From CAYQDR01 sp964416315 (lineage in GTDB: Bacteria > Methylomirabilota > Methylomirabilia > Rokubacteriales > DASRDR01), in contig CAYQDR010000105.1 of NCBI GenBank assembly GCA_964416315.1, positions 1-17,354 on the forward strand: a stretch of 17,354 nucleotides of DNA, in the 5' to 3' direction. Shown here piece by piece: positions 11,620-17,354 of the stretch. Below the pieces are notes generated by a model. That model searched no databases. It saw only the letters and a program-made list of their open reading frames with translations, and was not told the origin of the DNA. A program made the position numbers and the translations under genes. Position 1 is the stretch's first letter. Each line of letters starts with the position of its first letter.

Positions 11620-14141
11620 ACCGATTCCCCTTCCGCATGGCGTGGCGCCAGACGCGCCGGGCGTGGCGCCACTTCGCCGTCCTCGTCGCCTGCGTCGCGC
11701 TCGGCGTCGCCGCGGTCGTCGGCGTGGCGAGCTTCGCGGCGAGCCTCGACCGCACGCTGTCGCGGGAGGCGCGGGCGCTCATGGGGGGCGACCTGGAGCT
11801 CCGCTCGGTGCGCCCGCTGGACGCGACGGCGGAGGCGCTGCTCGCGCGGCTCGGCGCCGAGGGGGCGACCGTGCTCCACGTCCGGGAGCTCGTCGGCATG
11901 ACGCGCGACCCCGCCGGCGGGACGACGCTGCTCGTCGAGCTGAAGGCCGTCGGCGACGCCTACCCCCTCTACGGGGCCGTCGAGACCGAGCCCGCGCAGC
12001 CGCTCCGCGACCTGCTCGGGCCGAGGGGGGCGGTCGTCCACGAGGCGCTCCTCGCCCGGCTCGGCGTGCGCGTCGGCGACCCGATCCTCGTCGGTGCCGC
12101 GCGCTTCACCGTCACGGGCGTCCTCCGCCGCGAGCCCGACCGCCCCGGGCGCGTCTTCACCCTCGGGCCGCGCGTCCTGATCGCCGCGGAGGCTCTGGAG
12201 GGCACCGGGCTCGTCCGGCTCGGCAGCCACGTGCACTACCGGACGCTCGTCCGCCTGCCCGCCGGCGCGGACGCCGCGGCGGCGCGGGCCCGGCTCGCGC
12301 GGCAGCTCGCCGACCCCAGGGTCCGGCTCGCGACCTTCGACGAGGCGCAGCCGGGGCTCCGCCGGTTCTTCGGCCAGCTCACGACGTACCTCGGCCTGGT
12401 CGGGCTCACGAGCCTCTTCGTCGGCGGCATCGGCGTCGCCGCGAGCGTCTGGACCTTCGTCCGGCGCCAACTCCCCACGATCGCGATCCTCAAGTGCCTG
12501 GGGGCCGACTCCCGACAGCTCCTCGCGACCTATCTCGTGCAGACGCTCGGGCTCGGCGGTCTGGGCAGCCTGGCGGGGGCCGGGCTCGGGCTCGCGGTCC
12601 AGGCGCTGCTCGCCCCGCTCCTCGCGGGGTTCCTCCCCTTCGCGGTCGAGCCGCGGCTCGAGCCGCGGGCGCTCGTCCAGGGCCTCCTGATGGGCCTCCT
12701 CGTGACGCTGCTCTGCGCGCTGTGGCCGCTCACCGGCATCCGTGCGGTCCCGCCGGCCCTGATCCTCCGGTTCCCCGTGGAGCCGGCCGCGGCCCGGGAG
12801 TCTCTGCGGCGCGGCCGGTCGTGGCGCGTGGCGCTGCCGGTCGCCGCGGGGTTGGCCGGCCTGGCGCTCTGGCAGGCCGGATCGCTGAAGGTCGGCGCGA
12901 TCTTCGTCGGCGCGGCCGGCGCCGCGCTCGTCCTCCTGGCAGGGCTGGCGCGCGCGGTCGTGGCGCTCGCACGGCGCGCCCCGCGGCTCCCGTCGCTCGC
13001 GTGGCGCCAGGGGCTCGCGAACCTCCACCGCCCGGGCAGCCAGACGGCGGGCGTGGTGGTCGCGCTCGGTATCGGGGTGATGCTCCTCGTCGCCGTCGCG
13101 CTCCTCGAGCGGAGCCTCGACCGACAGCTCGACCACGAGCGCCGCCGTGAGGCGCCCTCGTTCTTCTTCGTCGACGTCCAGCCCGACCAGGTGGAGGCGT
13201 TCCGCCGCACGGTCAGCCGCGCGAACGGCGGCGCCCCGCTGCTCACCCCCGTCGTCCGCGCCCGCCTCGCCGCGATCAACGGCGAGCCCCTTTCGCGCGC
13301 CCGGTGGGAGGGGCGGGAGGATGCCTGGTACTTCACGCGCGAGTACGTGCTCACGGTCGCCGCGGCCCCGCCGGCGCTGAACCCGCTGACGCGCGGCCGG
13401 TGGTGGACGGCCGCGGAGGCCGCCGCCCGGCCGCGCATCTCGGTCGAGGAGGCGGTGGCCAGGGCCTTCGACGTGGACGTGGGCGGCACGCTGACGTTCG
13501 ACGTCCAGGGCGTCCGGGTCGAGGCGGAGGTGATGAGCCTCCGGACGGTGGACTGGCAGAGCCTGACGACGAACTTCTTCGTGATCTTCTCGCAGGGGGC
13601 GCTCGACGGGGCGCCGTGGAGCTACGTCGCCACGGCGCGCGTTCCGGCGTCGGCCGAGGCCGCCCTCCAGGACGCCATCGTCGCGGCCTTCCCGAACGTG
13701 ACGGCGATCCCGGTGCGGGACGTCCTCGAGCGCGTCTCGCGCGTGCTGGACAAGATCGGCGTGGCGATCCGCGCGGTCGCCCTCTTCGTCGTGGGCGCGG
13801 GGCTCGCCGTGATGGGCGGCGCGCTGGCGGCGAGCCGCTACCAGCGCCTCTACGAGTCGGCGCTGCTCAAGACGCTCGGGGCGCCACGGGCGACGATCGC
13901 GCGGGTCTTCGCGGTGGAGTACCTGTGTCTCGGTGTGGCGGCGGGAACGGGAGGCGTCGCCCTGGGGACCCTGCTCGCGTGGATCGTCCTCCGGTTCGTC
14001 CTCGACACGCCGTGGACGCTCGCGCCCGGGACGCTCGCCCTCGGCGTCGCGCTCCCCGTGGCGCTCGCGCTGGCGGTGGGGTTCCTGGGGACGTTCCGGC
14101 TGCTGGGGCTCCGGCCGCTCGCGCTGCTCCGGCGGGAGTGA
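11616..14141 (+). CDS. ybbP: FtsX-type ABC transporter permease, YbbP-like
   Basis: An 841-residue inner-membrane permease with two FtsX units, the partner of the upstream ATPase. After a basic N-terminus (WRQTRRAWRHF) comes a first membrane helix (about 20-40), a long extracytoplasmic domain (about 45-240), three helices of the first FtsX unit (about 250-375, including LPTIAILKCLGAD), a central hydrophobic segment (about 405-450), a further helix near 480, a second extracytoplasmic domain, and the last FtsX helices (about 710-835, including ESALLKTLGAPRATI). The two LKxLGA coupling motifs are the expected contacts with the ATPase. Its length is close to E. coli YbbP (about 800 residues). ATG 11616 overlaps the ybbA stop, with GGAGG five to six bases upstream. 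It probably exports or extracts a hydrophobic molecule; the substrate is unknown. Confidence 0.92.
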   Translation: MNRFPFRMAWRQTRRAWRHFAVLVACVALGVAAVVGVASFAASLDRTLSREARALMGGDLELRSVRPLDATAEALLARLGAEGATVLHVRELVGMTRDPAGGTTLLVELKAVGDAYPLYGAVETEPAQPLRDLLGPRGAVVHEALLARLGVRVGDPILVGAARFTVTGVLRREPDRPGRVFTLGPRVLIAAEALEGTGLVRLGSHVHYRTLVRLPAGADAAAARARLARQLADPRVRLATFDEAQPGLRRFFGQLTTYLGLVGLTSLFVGGIGVAASVWTFVRRQLPTIAILKCLGADSRQLLATYLVQTLGLGGLGSLAGAGLGLAVQALLAPLLAGFLPFAVEPRLEPRALVQGLLMGLLVTLLCALWPLTGIRAVPPALILRFPVEPAAARESLRRGRSWRVALPVAAGLAGLALWQAGSLKVGAIFVGAAGAALVLLAGLARAVVALARRAPRLPSLAWRQGLANLHRPGSQTAGVVVALGIGVMLLVAVALLERSLDRQLDHERRREAPSFFFVDVQPDQVEAFRRTVSRANGGAPLLTPVVRARLAAINGEPLSRARWEGREDAWYFTREYVLTVAAAPPALNPLTRGRWWTAAEAAARPRISVEEAVARAFDVDVGGTLTFDVQGVRVEAEVMSLRTVDWQSLTTNFFVIFSQGALDGAPWSYVATARVPASAEAALQDAIVAAFPNVTAIPVRDVLERVSRVLDKIGVAIRAVALFVVGAGLAVMGGALAASRYQRLYESALLKTLGAPRATIARVFAVEYLCLGVAAGTGGVALGTLLAWIVLRFVLDTPWTLAPGTLALGVALPVALALAVGFLGTFRLLGLRPLALLRRE

Positions 14142-14180
14142 CCCCCCTCACCCCGCCGCCTCCCCCAAGGGGGGAGAGGG
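14142..14180 (+). repeat. Palindromic GC-rich repeat, copy 2
   Basis: CTCCCCC (14160-14166) pairs with GGGGGAG (14170-14176), preceded by CCCCCCTCACCCC directly after the ybbP stop. One arm is degenerate (GCCTCCCCC instead of CCTCTCCCCC). It lies between convergent genes, probably acting in transcript termination, and it encodes the C-terminal tail and stop of the extended DedA-rhodanese frame. Confidence 0.75.
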
Positions 14181-14321
14181 AGCGACAGAGGCGACGGCGA
14201 CCAGCTCAACCGGGAAGCTCCGCTCGCGCCACCCGTCGAAGCCGCCGGCGAGCGGCCGCACCCGCGTAACGCCCACCCGCTTGAGCCTGAGCGCCACCCG
14301 GGCGCTCGTGGCCTCGTTGGG
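14148..14321 (-). other. In-frame continuation of the rhodanese domain after an internal TGA
   Basis: Directly after TGA 14324-14322 the same frame continues for 57 codons: PNEATSARVALRLKRVGVTR, then RVRPLAGGFDGWRERSFPVE, then a repeat-encoded tail, ending at TGA 14150-14148. This is the second half of a rhodanese fold (the helix after the active-site loop, then the LAGGFDGW strand/helix), so the domain is complete only if the TGA is read through. It should be treated as part of the DedA-rhodanese gene: 327 residues in total with an undefined residue 270, selenocysteine if decoded as such. Confidence 0.7.
14283..14315 (-). promoter_or_regulatory. Candidate bacterial SECIS-like stem-loop after the in-frame TGA
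   Basis: On the minus strand, GAGCGCC (14307-14301) pairs perfectly with GGCGCTC (14295-14289) around the loop CGGGT. CC/GG and GAG/CTC pairs extend the stem outward with bulges. The apical loop begins 22 nt after the TGA and has G as its second base, in line with the general bacterial SECIS description of a short G-containing apical loop soon after the UGA. GC-rich coding DNA forms such hairpins often, so the structure alone is weak evidence. Confidence 0.35.
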
Positions 14322-15131
14322 TCAGCTGCAGTAGAGGACGATCTCCCGATCGCGCGGGATCTCCGTGTGTCGGGCCTCGAGCTCCTCCGGATGCACGTGA
14401 AGGGCTCCGGGGAGCTTCAGCATCCCTTCTCCCTCCACCTGCAGGTCGGACCGGAGGTCCACGATGACGACCGCCTGGCCGCCGTCGAGCTTCGCCATCA
14501 GCTCCTCGGGCGTGATCCGCGCGATGCGAAGCTTTCGGAGGAACCGCTGGCGCTGGACGTACTTGCCCGCGATGTAGACCGCGAGCGCGCCCCCGAGGAG
14601 GACGCCCAGCCACGTGCCGAGGCGGGAGAGCCACTCGGCGACGACCTCGAGCTGGGAGCTGAAGAGGTACCCGAGGGCCATGTACGCCCCCGCCCACAGG
14701 AGGGCGCCCCCCGCGCTGCACACGAGGAAGCGCGGCACCGACATCCCGACCACGCCGGCCAGGGGCGGGGCGGCCGTGCTGAGGCCCGGGACGAACTTGG
14801 CGACGAGGAGGGCCCGGGGACCGTGGCGGAGGAAGACGTTCTCCGTCCGGCGCACGCAGGAGTCGGGCTCGAGGGAGATCCGGCAGAGCAGGCCGAGGAT
14901 GGACGGGCCCCGGTGCTTGCCGAGCTGGTACCAGAGGAAGTCCGCGCCGAGCGAGGCGACCACGGCCAGGCCGAGGGCCGGGGCGAGGTGGAGCCGCCCC
15001 ATGGCGCCGAGGGCCCCCGCCGCCATCAGGACCGGGGCCGCCGGCAGGGGAAGGCCGAGCTGCTCCCCCAGGACGACGCCGAAGAGGACGGCGTAGCCGT
15101 GACGGAGGACGAAGTCCAGTGCCTGCTCCAC
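14322..15131 (-). CDS. DedA (VTT) membrane protein fused to a rhodanese domain; ORF halts at in-frame TGA
   Basis: The 269 codons before the TGA encode a DedA-family inner-membrane protein: GEQLGLPLPAAP (22-33), FVPGLSTAAPPLAG (113-126), and helices near 10-60, 105-155 and 172-190. A cytoplasmic rhodanese domain follows from about residue 205 (VVIVDLRS, EIVLYCS). DedA proteins act in lipid-carrier or membrane homeostasis; rhodaneses transfer sulfane sulfur through a Cys in the VLYC loop, here Cys268. The frame stops two codons later at TGA, where I expect a second Cys (YCSCPNEAT-type) in homologues, and the rest of the domain follows in frame. The start is GTG 15131 without a Shine-Dalgarno and with a TAGTCT box eight bases upstream, suggesting a leaderless mRNA. 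Either a selenoprotein with a C-x-U motif or a gene with one nonsense mutation. Confidence 0.88.
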   Translation of the reverse strand: MEQALDFVLRHGYAVLFGVVLGEQLGLPLPAAPVLMAAGALGAMGRLHLAPALGLAVVASLGADFLWYQLGKHRGPSILGLLCRISLEPDSCVRRTENVFLRHGPRALLVAKFVPGLSTAAPPLAGVVGMSVPRFLVCSAGGALLWAGAYMALGYLFSSQLEVVAEWLSRLGTWLGVLLGGALAVYIAGKYVQRQRFLRKLRIARITPEELMAKLDGGQAVVIVDLRSDLQVEGEGMLKLPGALHVHPEELEARHTEIPRDREIVLYCS

Positions 15132-15197
15132 GACCGTTTAGACTACTCGGGACGCCGGAGCGGTTCCAGGGGCCCCGCACCTCCGGGGTCCCTGCGG

Positions 15198-15218
15198 TAT
15201 CATGGCCCCCCGGAGGCC
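15198..15218 (+). promoter_or_regulatory. -10 box and ribosome-binding site of the YciI gene
   Basis: TATCAT (15198-15203) is a good -10 match about 20 bases before ATG 15224, giving a very short leader that contains GGAGG 7-8 bases before the start. No convincing -35 box is visible. Confidence 0.4.
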
Positions 15219-15223
15219 CTCCC

Positions 15224-15760
15224 ATGATCGCCGTCCACGTCGCCGTGACCACCGTGGAGGACTACGCCGCCCGCCGCGAGCCCTACCGCCAGGCCCACAT
15301 CGAGCGGCTGGTCGGCCTCCGCGCCCGCGGCTACGTCGTGGGCGGCGGCCCCGCCCCGGACGGACGGTCGGTCGATCTCTTCTACCGGCTCGAACGGCCC
15401 GACCAGCTCCCGGCGCTCGTCGAGGAGGACCCCTACTACCAGGGGAAGGTGTGGACCGCGTACCGCTCGCGGAGCTTTTCCACGTTCGTCGAGCCCTGGG
15501 AGACGCCGCCCGTCGTACTCGACGGCTCGCGCCGCGTGACGGTCGTGGAAGGCCCGGTCGCGGATCCCGAGATGGCGCAGCTCGCCCTGATCGAGCTGCG
15601 GGGGGCGGGGCGGCTCGCCTTCGGCGGCGCCTTCGAGGGCGGTCACACCCTCGCCCTCCTGCGCTCGGCCGATCCGGCCGAGGCGACGGCGTGGCTCGCC
15701 GAGACCGGCTTCTGGCCGCCGGACGGGCTCACCGCCCGGCCGCTGCTCCACGTCCTCTGA
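15224..15760 (+). CDS. Tandem YciI-like (YCII domain) protein
   Basis: A 178-residue soluble protein. The first half (1-92) matches the YCII fold, a ferredoxin-like dimeric barrel: the REPYRQAHIERLVGLRARG helix with conserved His25, an LFYRL strand, and LVEEDPYYQGKVW with Asp69. The second half (about 104-178) looks like a diverged second YCII unit (VTVVEGP strand, a LALIELRGAGRLAFGGAFEG segment, ADPAEATAWLAETGF, PLLHVL) without the His/Asp pair. YCII proteins are proposed to catalyse muconolactone-isomerase-like or dehalogenation chemistry; the role here is unknown. ATG 15224 is supported by GGAGG. The stop is one base before the GTG of the EamA gene, so the two are co-transcribed. It diverges from the DedA-rhodanese gene. 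Confidence 0.8.
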   Translation: MIAVHVAVTTVEDYAARREPYRQAHIERLVGLRARGYVVGGGPAPDGRSVDLFYRLERPDQLPALVEEDPYYQGKVWTAYRSRSFSTFVEPWETPPVVLDGSRRVTVVEGPVADPEMAQLALIELRGAGRLAFGGAFEGGHTLALLRSADPAEATAWLAETGFWPPDGLTARPLLHVL

Positions 15761-15761
15761 C

Positions 15762-16667
15762 GTGACGGCCGATCCGGCCGCCCCGCTCCTCGGGGCGGCG
15801 TGCGCGCTCGGCTCGGCGCTCGCGTGGACCCTGATCGGCCTCGTCGCGCGCGCGCTCAGCCCCTACTTCAACGCGCTCTCCATCAACATGCTCCGCTCGG
15901 CGAGCGGCGGTGGCCTCCTCGTCGCGGTCGTGCTCGTGTGGGGCGGCGTCCCGACCCTCCGGGAGGTGACGCTCGAGGCGTGGGTGCTGCTCGGGATCTC
16001 GGTCATCACGGCGTTCGCCCTGGGCGACACCGCCTTCTTCGAGAGCACGAAGACCCTCGGCCTGGCGCAGGCCATGACGGTCTCGATGGTCTACCCGCTC
16101 CTCGCGAGCGTGCTCGGGCTCTGGGTCTTCGGGGAGCGGATCACGCCGGCGGTCGCCGCCGGCGCGGTCGTGACCCTCGGGGGTGTGGCCCTCATCGTGA
16201 GCGAGCGCGGGACGCCGGGCGCGGCTTCGCCGGAGGCGGGGGACGGGCGCGCCCGCGGCCTGGGCCTTGCGCTGCTCGCCGCGCTGTCCTGGGCCGTGAG
16301 CACGATCCTCATGAAGGCGCCGCTCTCCGAGGTGGACCCGGTGAGCGTCCAGGCCGTGCGGCTCCCGCTCGCCGCGCTGGTGCTCTGGCTCACGCCCTGG
16401 GCCCGTGGCGCGGGGCGCCAGGTCCGCGCCCACCTCCGGGCCGCGGGCCCGCTCCTCGTCGCGATGGCGGTGCTCACCGCCCTGAGCTCCGTCCTCTTCG
16501 TCGCGGGGCTCAAGTACGCGAGCATCGCGGTCGCGACGGTGCTCTCGTCCACGGCGCCGGTCTTCGCCCTCCCGATCGGCCGCTTCGCCCTCGGCGAGCG
16601 CGTGACGTGGCGCGCGGTGGGCGGGGCGACCCTCTGCGTCGGCGGGATCGCGCTCCTGAGCCTGTAG
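15762..16667 (+). CDS. EamA family (DMT superfamily) transporter, two-domain
   Basis: A 301-residue membrane protein with about ten predicted helices in two homologous EamA halves (about 9-148 and 165-301), probably a metabolite exporter. Family-type stretches are AQAMTVSMVYPLLASVLG followed by GE (102-125) in the first half and the matching AVATVLSSTAPVFALPIG followed by GE in the second; these lie at the start of helix 4 of each half. A short polar linker rich in Gly, Ala and acidic residues (about 150-165) separates the halves. GTG 15762 lies one base after the YciI stop, with no clear Shine-Dalgarno, so translation is probably coupled. The stop is followed immediately by palindromic repeat copy 3. 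The substrate is unknown. Confidence 0.92.
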   Translation: MTADPAAPLLGAACALGSALAWTLIGLVARALSPYFNALSINMLRSASGGGLLVAVVLVWGGVPTLREVTLEAWVLLGISVITAFALGDTAFFESTKTLGLAQAMTVSMVYPLLASVLGLWVFGERITPAVAAGAVVTLGGVALIVSERGTPGAASPEAGDGRARGLGLALLAALSWAVSTILMKAPLSEVDPVSVQAVRLPLAALVLWLTPWARGAGRQVRAHLRAAGPLLVAMAVLTALSSVLFVAGLKYASIAVATVLSSTAPVFALPIGRFALGERVTWRAVGGATLCVGGIALLSL

Positions 16668-17098
16668 CCCCCCCTCACCCCCCTCTCCCCCGAGGGGGGA
16701 GAGGGAGAAGTGCCGCGGCGGAGGGCGACGGCCTGGCAAGAGGCGACGACGGCTCCCGCCTCGTCGGTGACCGTCATGGCGTAGAAGCCCGCGCGCCGCC
16801 CCTGACGCTGCTCCCGCGCCTCCGCCACGAGGTAGGCCCCTGGGCGCGCCGGTGCCAGGAACTGGATCGTGACGCTGAGCGCGACCGCGGGCTCCCCATG
16901 GGCGTTGCAGGCGCCGCCGAAGGCGTAGTCGGCCAGCGAGAAGATCGCGCCGCCGTGCGGCTCGCCCAGGAAGTTCACCATGTGCGGGGCCAGTCGCATG
17001 GCGGCCCGGCAGTAGCCGGGGCTGAGCTCGAGCAGCTCGATTCCGAGGGACGCGGCGTAGGGGTCGGCGGCGATCCGCGTCCGAACCGACTCGCTCAC
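16091..17098 (-). CDS. PaaI-type hotdog thioesterase with run-on C-terminus (domain 16715-17098)
   Basis: The first 128 or so residues are a hotdog-fold acyl-CoA thioesterase of the PaaI/YdiI type: ADPYAASLGIELLELSPGYC (11-30), HMVNFLGEPHGGAIFSLAD (39-57) with the HGG active-site turn, a VTIQFLAPARPG strand, and a final strand VASCQAVALR. It hydrolyses acyl- or aryl-CoA thioesters in the cytoplasm. After LRR the frame enters repeat copy 3 (TSPSPPSGERG) and, with no stop, continues antisense to the EamA gene until 16091. The family normally ends near residue 130-140, so the native stop has been lost and the last 200 or so residues are meaningless. GTG 17098 overlaps the TGA of the ABM fragment (GTGA), with GAGGCGG about eight bases upstream. 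The gene may still work if the tail is tolerated or trimmed. Confidence 0.8.
   Translation of the reverse strand: MSESVRTRIAADPYAASLGIELLELSPGYCRAAMRLAPHMVNFLGEPHGGAIFSLADYAFGGACNAHGEPAVALSVTIQFLAPARPGAYLVAEAREQRQGRRAGFYAMTVTDEAGAVVASCQAVALRRGTSPSPPSGERGVRGGYRLRSAIPPTQRVAPPTARHVTRSPRAKRPIGRAKTGAVDESTVATAMLAYLSPATKRTELRAVSTAIATRSGPAARRWARTWRPAPRAQGVSQSTSAASGSRTAWTLTGSTSESGAFMRIVLTAQDSAASSARPRPRARPSPASGEAAPGVPRSLTMRATPPRVTTAPAATAGVIRSPKTQSPSTLARSG
16668..16706 (+). repeat. Palindromic GC-rich repeat, copy 3
   Basis: CCCTCTCCCCC (16681-16691), loop GAG, then GGGGGAGAGGG (16695-16705): an 11-bp perfect stem with arms identical to copy 1, preceded by CCCCCTCACCCC. It begins on the base after the EamA stop and overlaps the 3' end of the converging thioesterase frame, whose stop codon it appears to have displaced. 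Confidence 0.85.
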
Positions 17099-17199
17099 GG
17101 TGTCGCCGCCTCGGCCATCCTCACGAGGAGCCCCTCGACCTCGCCCGCCTTCTCCGGCTTCGGGTAGAGGTTCGCGACCACCGTCAGCACGCGCGGCAT
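17095..17199 (-). pseudogene. Truncated antibiotic-biosynthesis-monooxygenase (ABM)-like ORF (34 aa)
   Basis: ATG 17199 has GGAGG eight bases upstream and opens a 34-residue frame starting MPRVLTVVANLYPKPEKAGE. This looks like the first strand and helix of ABM-domain proteins, which are normally about 95 residues and small, often dimeric, monooxygenase-like enzymes. The frame ends in TGA overlapping the thioesterase GTG, so the rest of the domain is missing. It may persist as a translated leader peptide coupled to the thioesterase, since its promoter and ribosome-binding site are the only obvious ones for that gene. The identification rests on a short stretch and is moderate. Confidence 0.5.
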
Positions 17200-17255
17200 C
17201 GGGCGTCCTCCGGGCAAGAATCTCCGGCGGGTTGCGCAGCCTCGTCGAATGACGC

Positions 17256-17284
17256 ACTGTACGAGGTCGCGTCCCGCGAGTCAA
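17256..17284 (-). promoter_or_regulatory. Predicted promoter of the ABM fragment-thioesterase unit
   Basis: TTGACT (17284-17279), a 17-bp spacer and TACAGT (17261-17256) make a good sigma70-like promoter facing left, about 57 bp before ATG 17199. Confidence 0.55.
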
Positions 17285-17334
17285 GCCAGCCAGACGCGCG
17301 GGGGCGCACGTCAGGGTTGTGAGGGAGGCGGACG

Positions 17335-17354
17335 ATGCGGGTTGCGTCTTGGTG
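17335..17354 (+). CDS. Start of a rightward gene, cut by the window edge
   Basis: ATG 17335 is preceded by GGGAGGCGG at a proper distance (GGAGG about seven bases upstream) and reads MRVASW before the window ends. It would diverge from the thioesterase unit. Nothing can be said about its product. Confidence 0.35.

Noticed and set aside
15729..16739. Minus-strand ORF opposite the two-domain EamA gene (336 codons)
   Set aside because: Its translation is dominated by Arg, Glu, Gly and His with no hydrophobic segments or motifs; a typical shadow.
1..17354. CRISPR arrays, tRNA or rRNA genes
   Set aside because: No regularly spaced direct repeats and no tRNA- or rRNA-like sequence were seen by eye on either strand; the three similar repeats are kilobases apart and palindromic.

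Overview
The window is very GC-rich (roughly 70 % or more), tightly packed bacterial chromosome with many GTG starts, 4-bp start/stop overlaps and short intergenic gaps. The gene content (PYROXD2-type flavoprotein, M20 peptidase, Gfo/Idh, EamA transporters, Uma2, YciI, DedA-rhodanese) resembles uncultured soil lineages such as Rokubacteria/Methylomirabilota or high-GC Deltaproteobacteria. That placement is an impression from composition and gene types, not a phylogenetic result.

Left edge (1-1770): a mobile-element scar. On the minus strand lie a DUF5372-like ORF, a 62-residue small protein and a large serine recombinase that runs off the left edge. They sit directly beside the frameshifted C-terminal relic of a tyrosine recombinase. 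A perfect 13-bp inverted repeat and a pair of direct repeats lie at the junctions.

Region 1771-7886 (minus): a five-gene operon from one promoter. In transcription order it encodes an M20 metallopeptidase, a short-chain dehydrogenase, a half-size EamA transporter, a Gfo/Idh/MocA oxidoreductase and a secreted VolA-like alpha/beta hydrolase with embedded calcium-loop motifs. It looks like a catabolic set that hydrolyses, oxidises and transports a substrate I cannot identify. The mRNA leader carries what looks like the first 13 codons of a second SDR, in frame with the peptidase.

Region 7917-10222 (plus): a PYROXD2-like FAD oxidoreductase, divergent from the operon, then a Uma2 family gene with its own promoter and a palindrome over the -35 box.

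Region 10251-14141: tesA (minus) diverges by 22 bp from ybbA-ybbP (plus), the same arrangement as in E. coli: a secreted GDSL lysophospholipase/thioesterase next to an FtsX-type ABC transporter.

Region 14148-17354: a DedA-rhodanese fusion (minus) whose frame is interrupted by a TGA exactly where I expect a conserved Cys. The rhodanese continues intact for 57 codons beyond it, and a strong stem-loop follows the TGA, so it is a candidate selenocysteine codon or else a single nonsense mutation. Next come a tandem YciI protein and a full-length EamA transporter (plus), then a PaaI-type thioesterase preceded by a truncated antibiotic-biosynthesis-monooxygenase (ABM) fragment (minus). The first codons of a rightward gene lie at the edge.

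Three copies of a palindromic GC-rich intergenic repeat follow plus-strand genes at about 11.59, 14.16 and 16.69 kb. They have intruded into coding ends: they extend YbbA, remove the thioesterase's stop codon, encode the tail of the DedA-rhodanese, and supply the Shine-Dalgarno sequence of ybbP.
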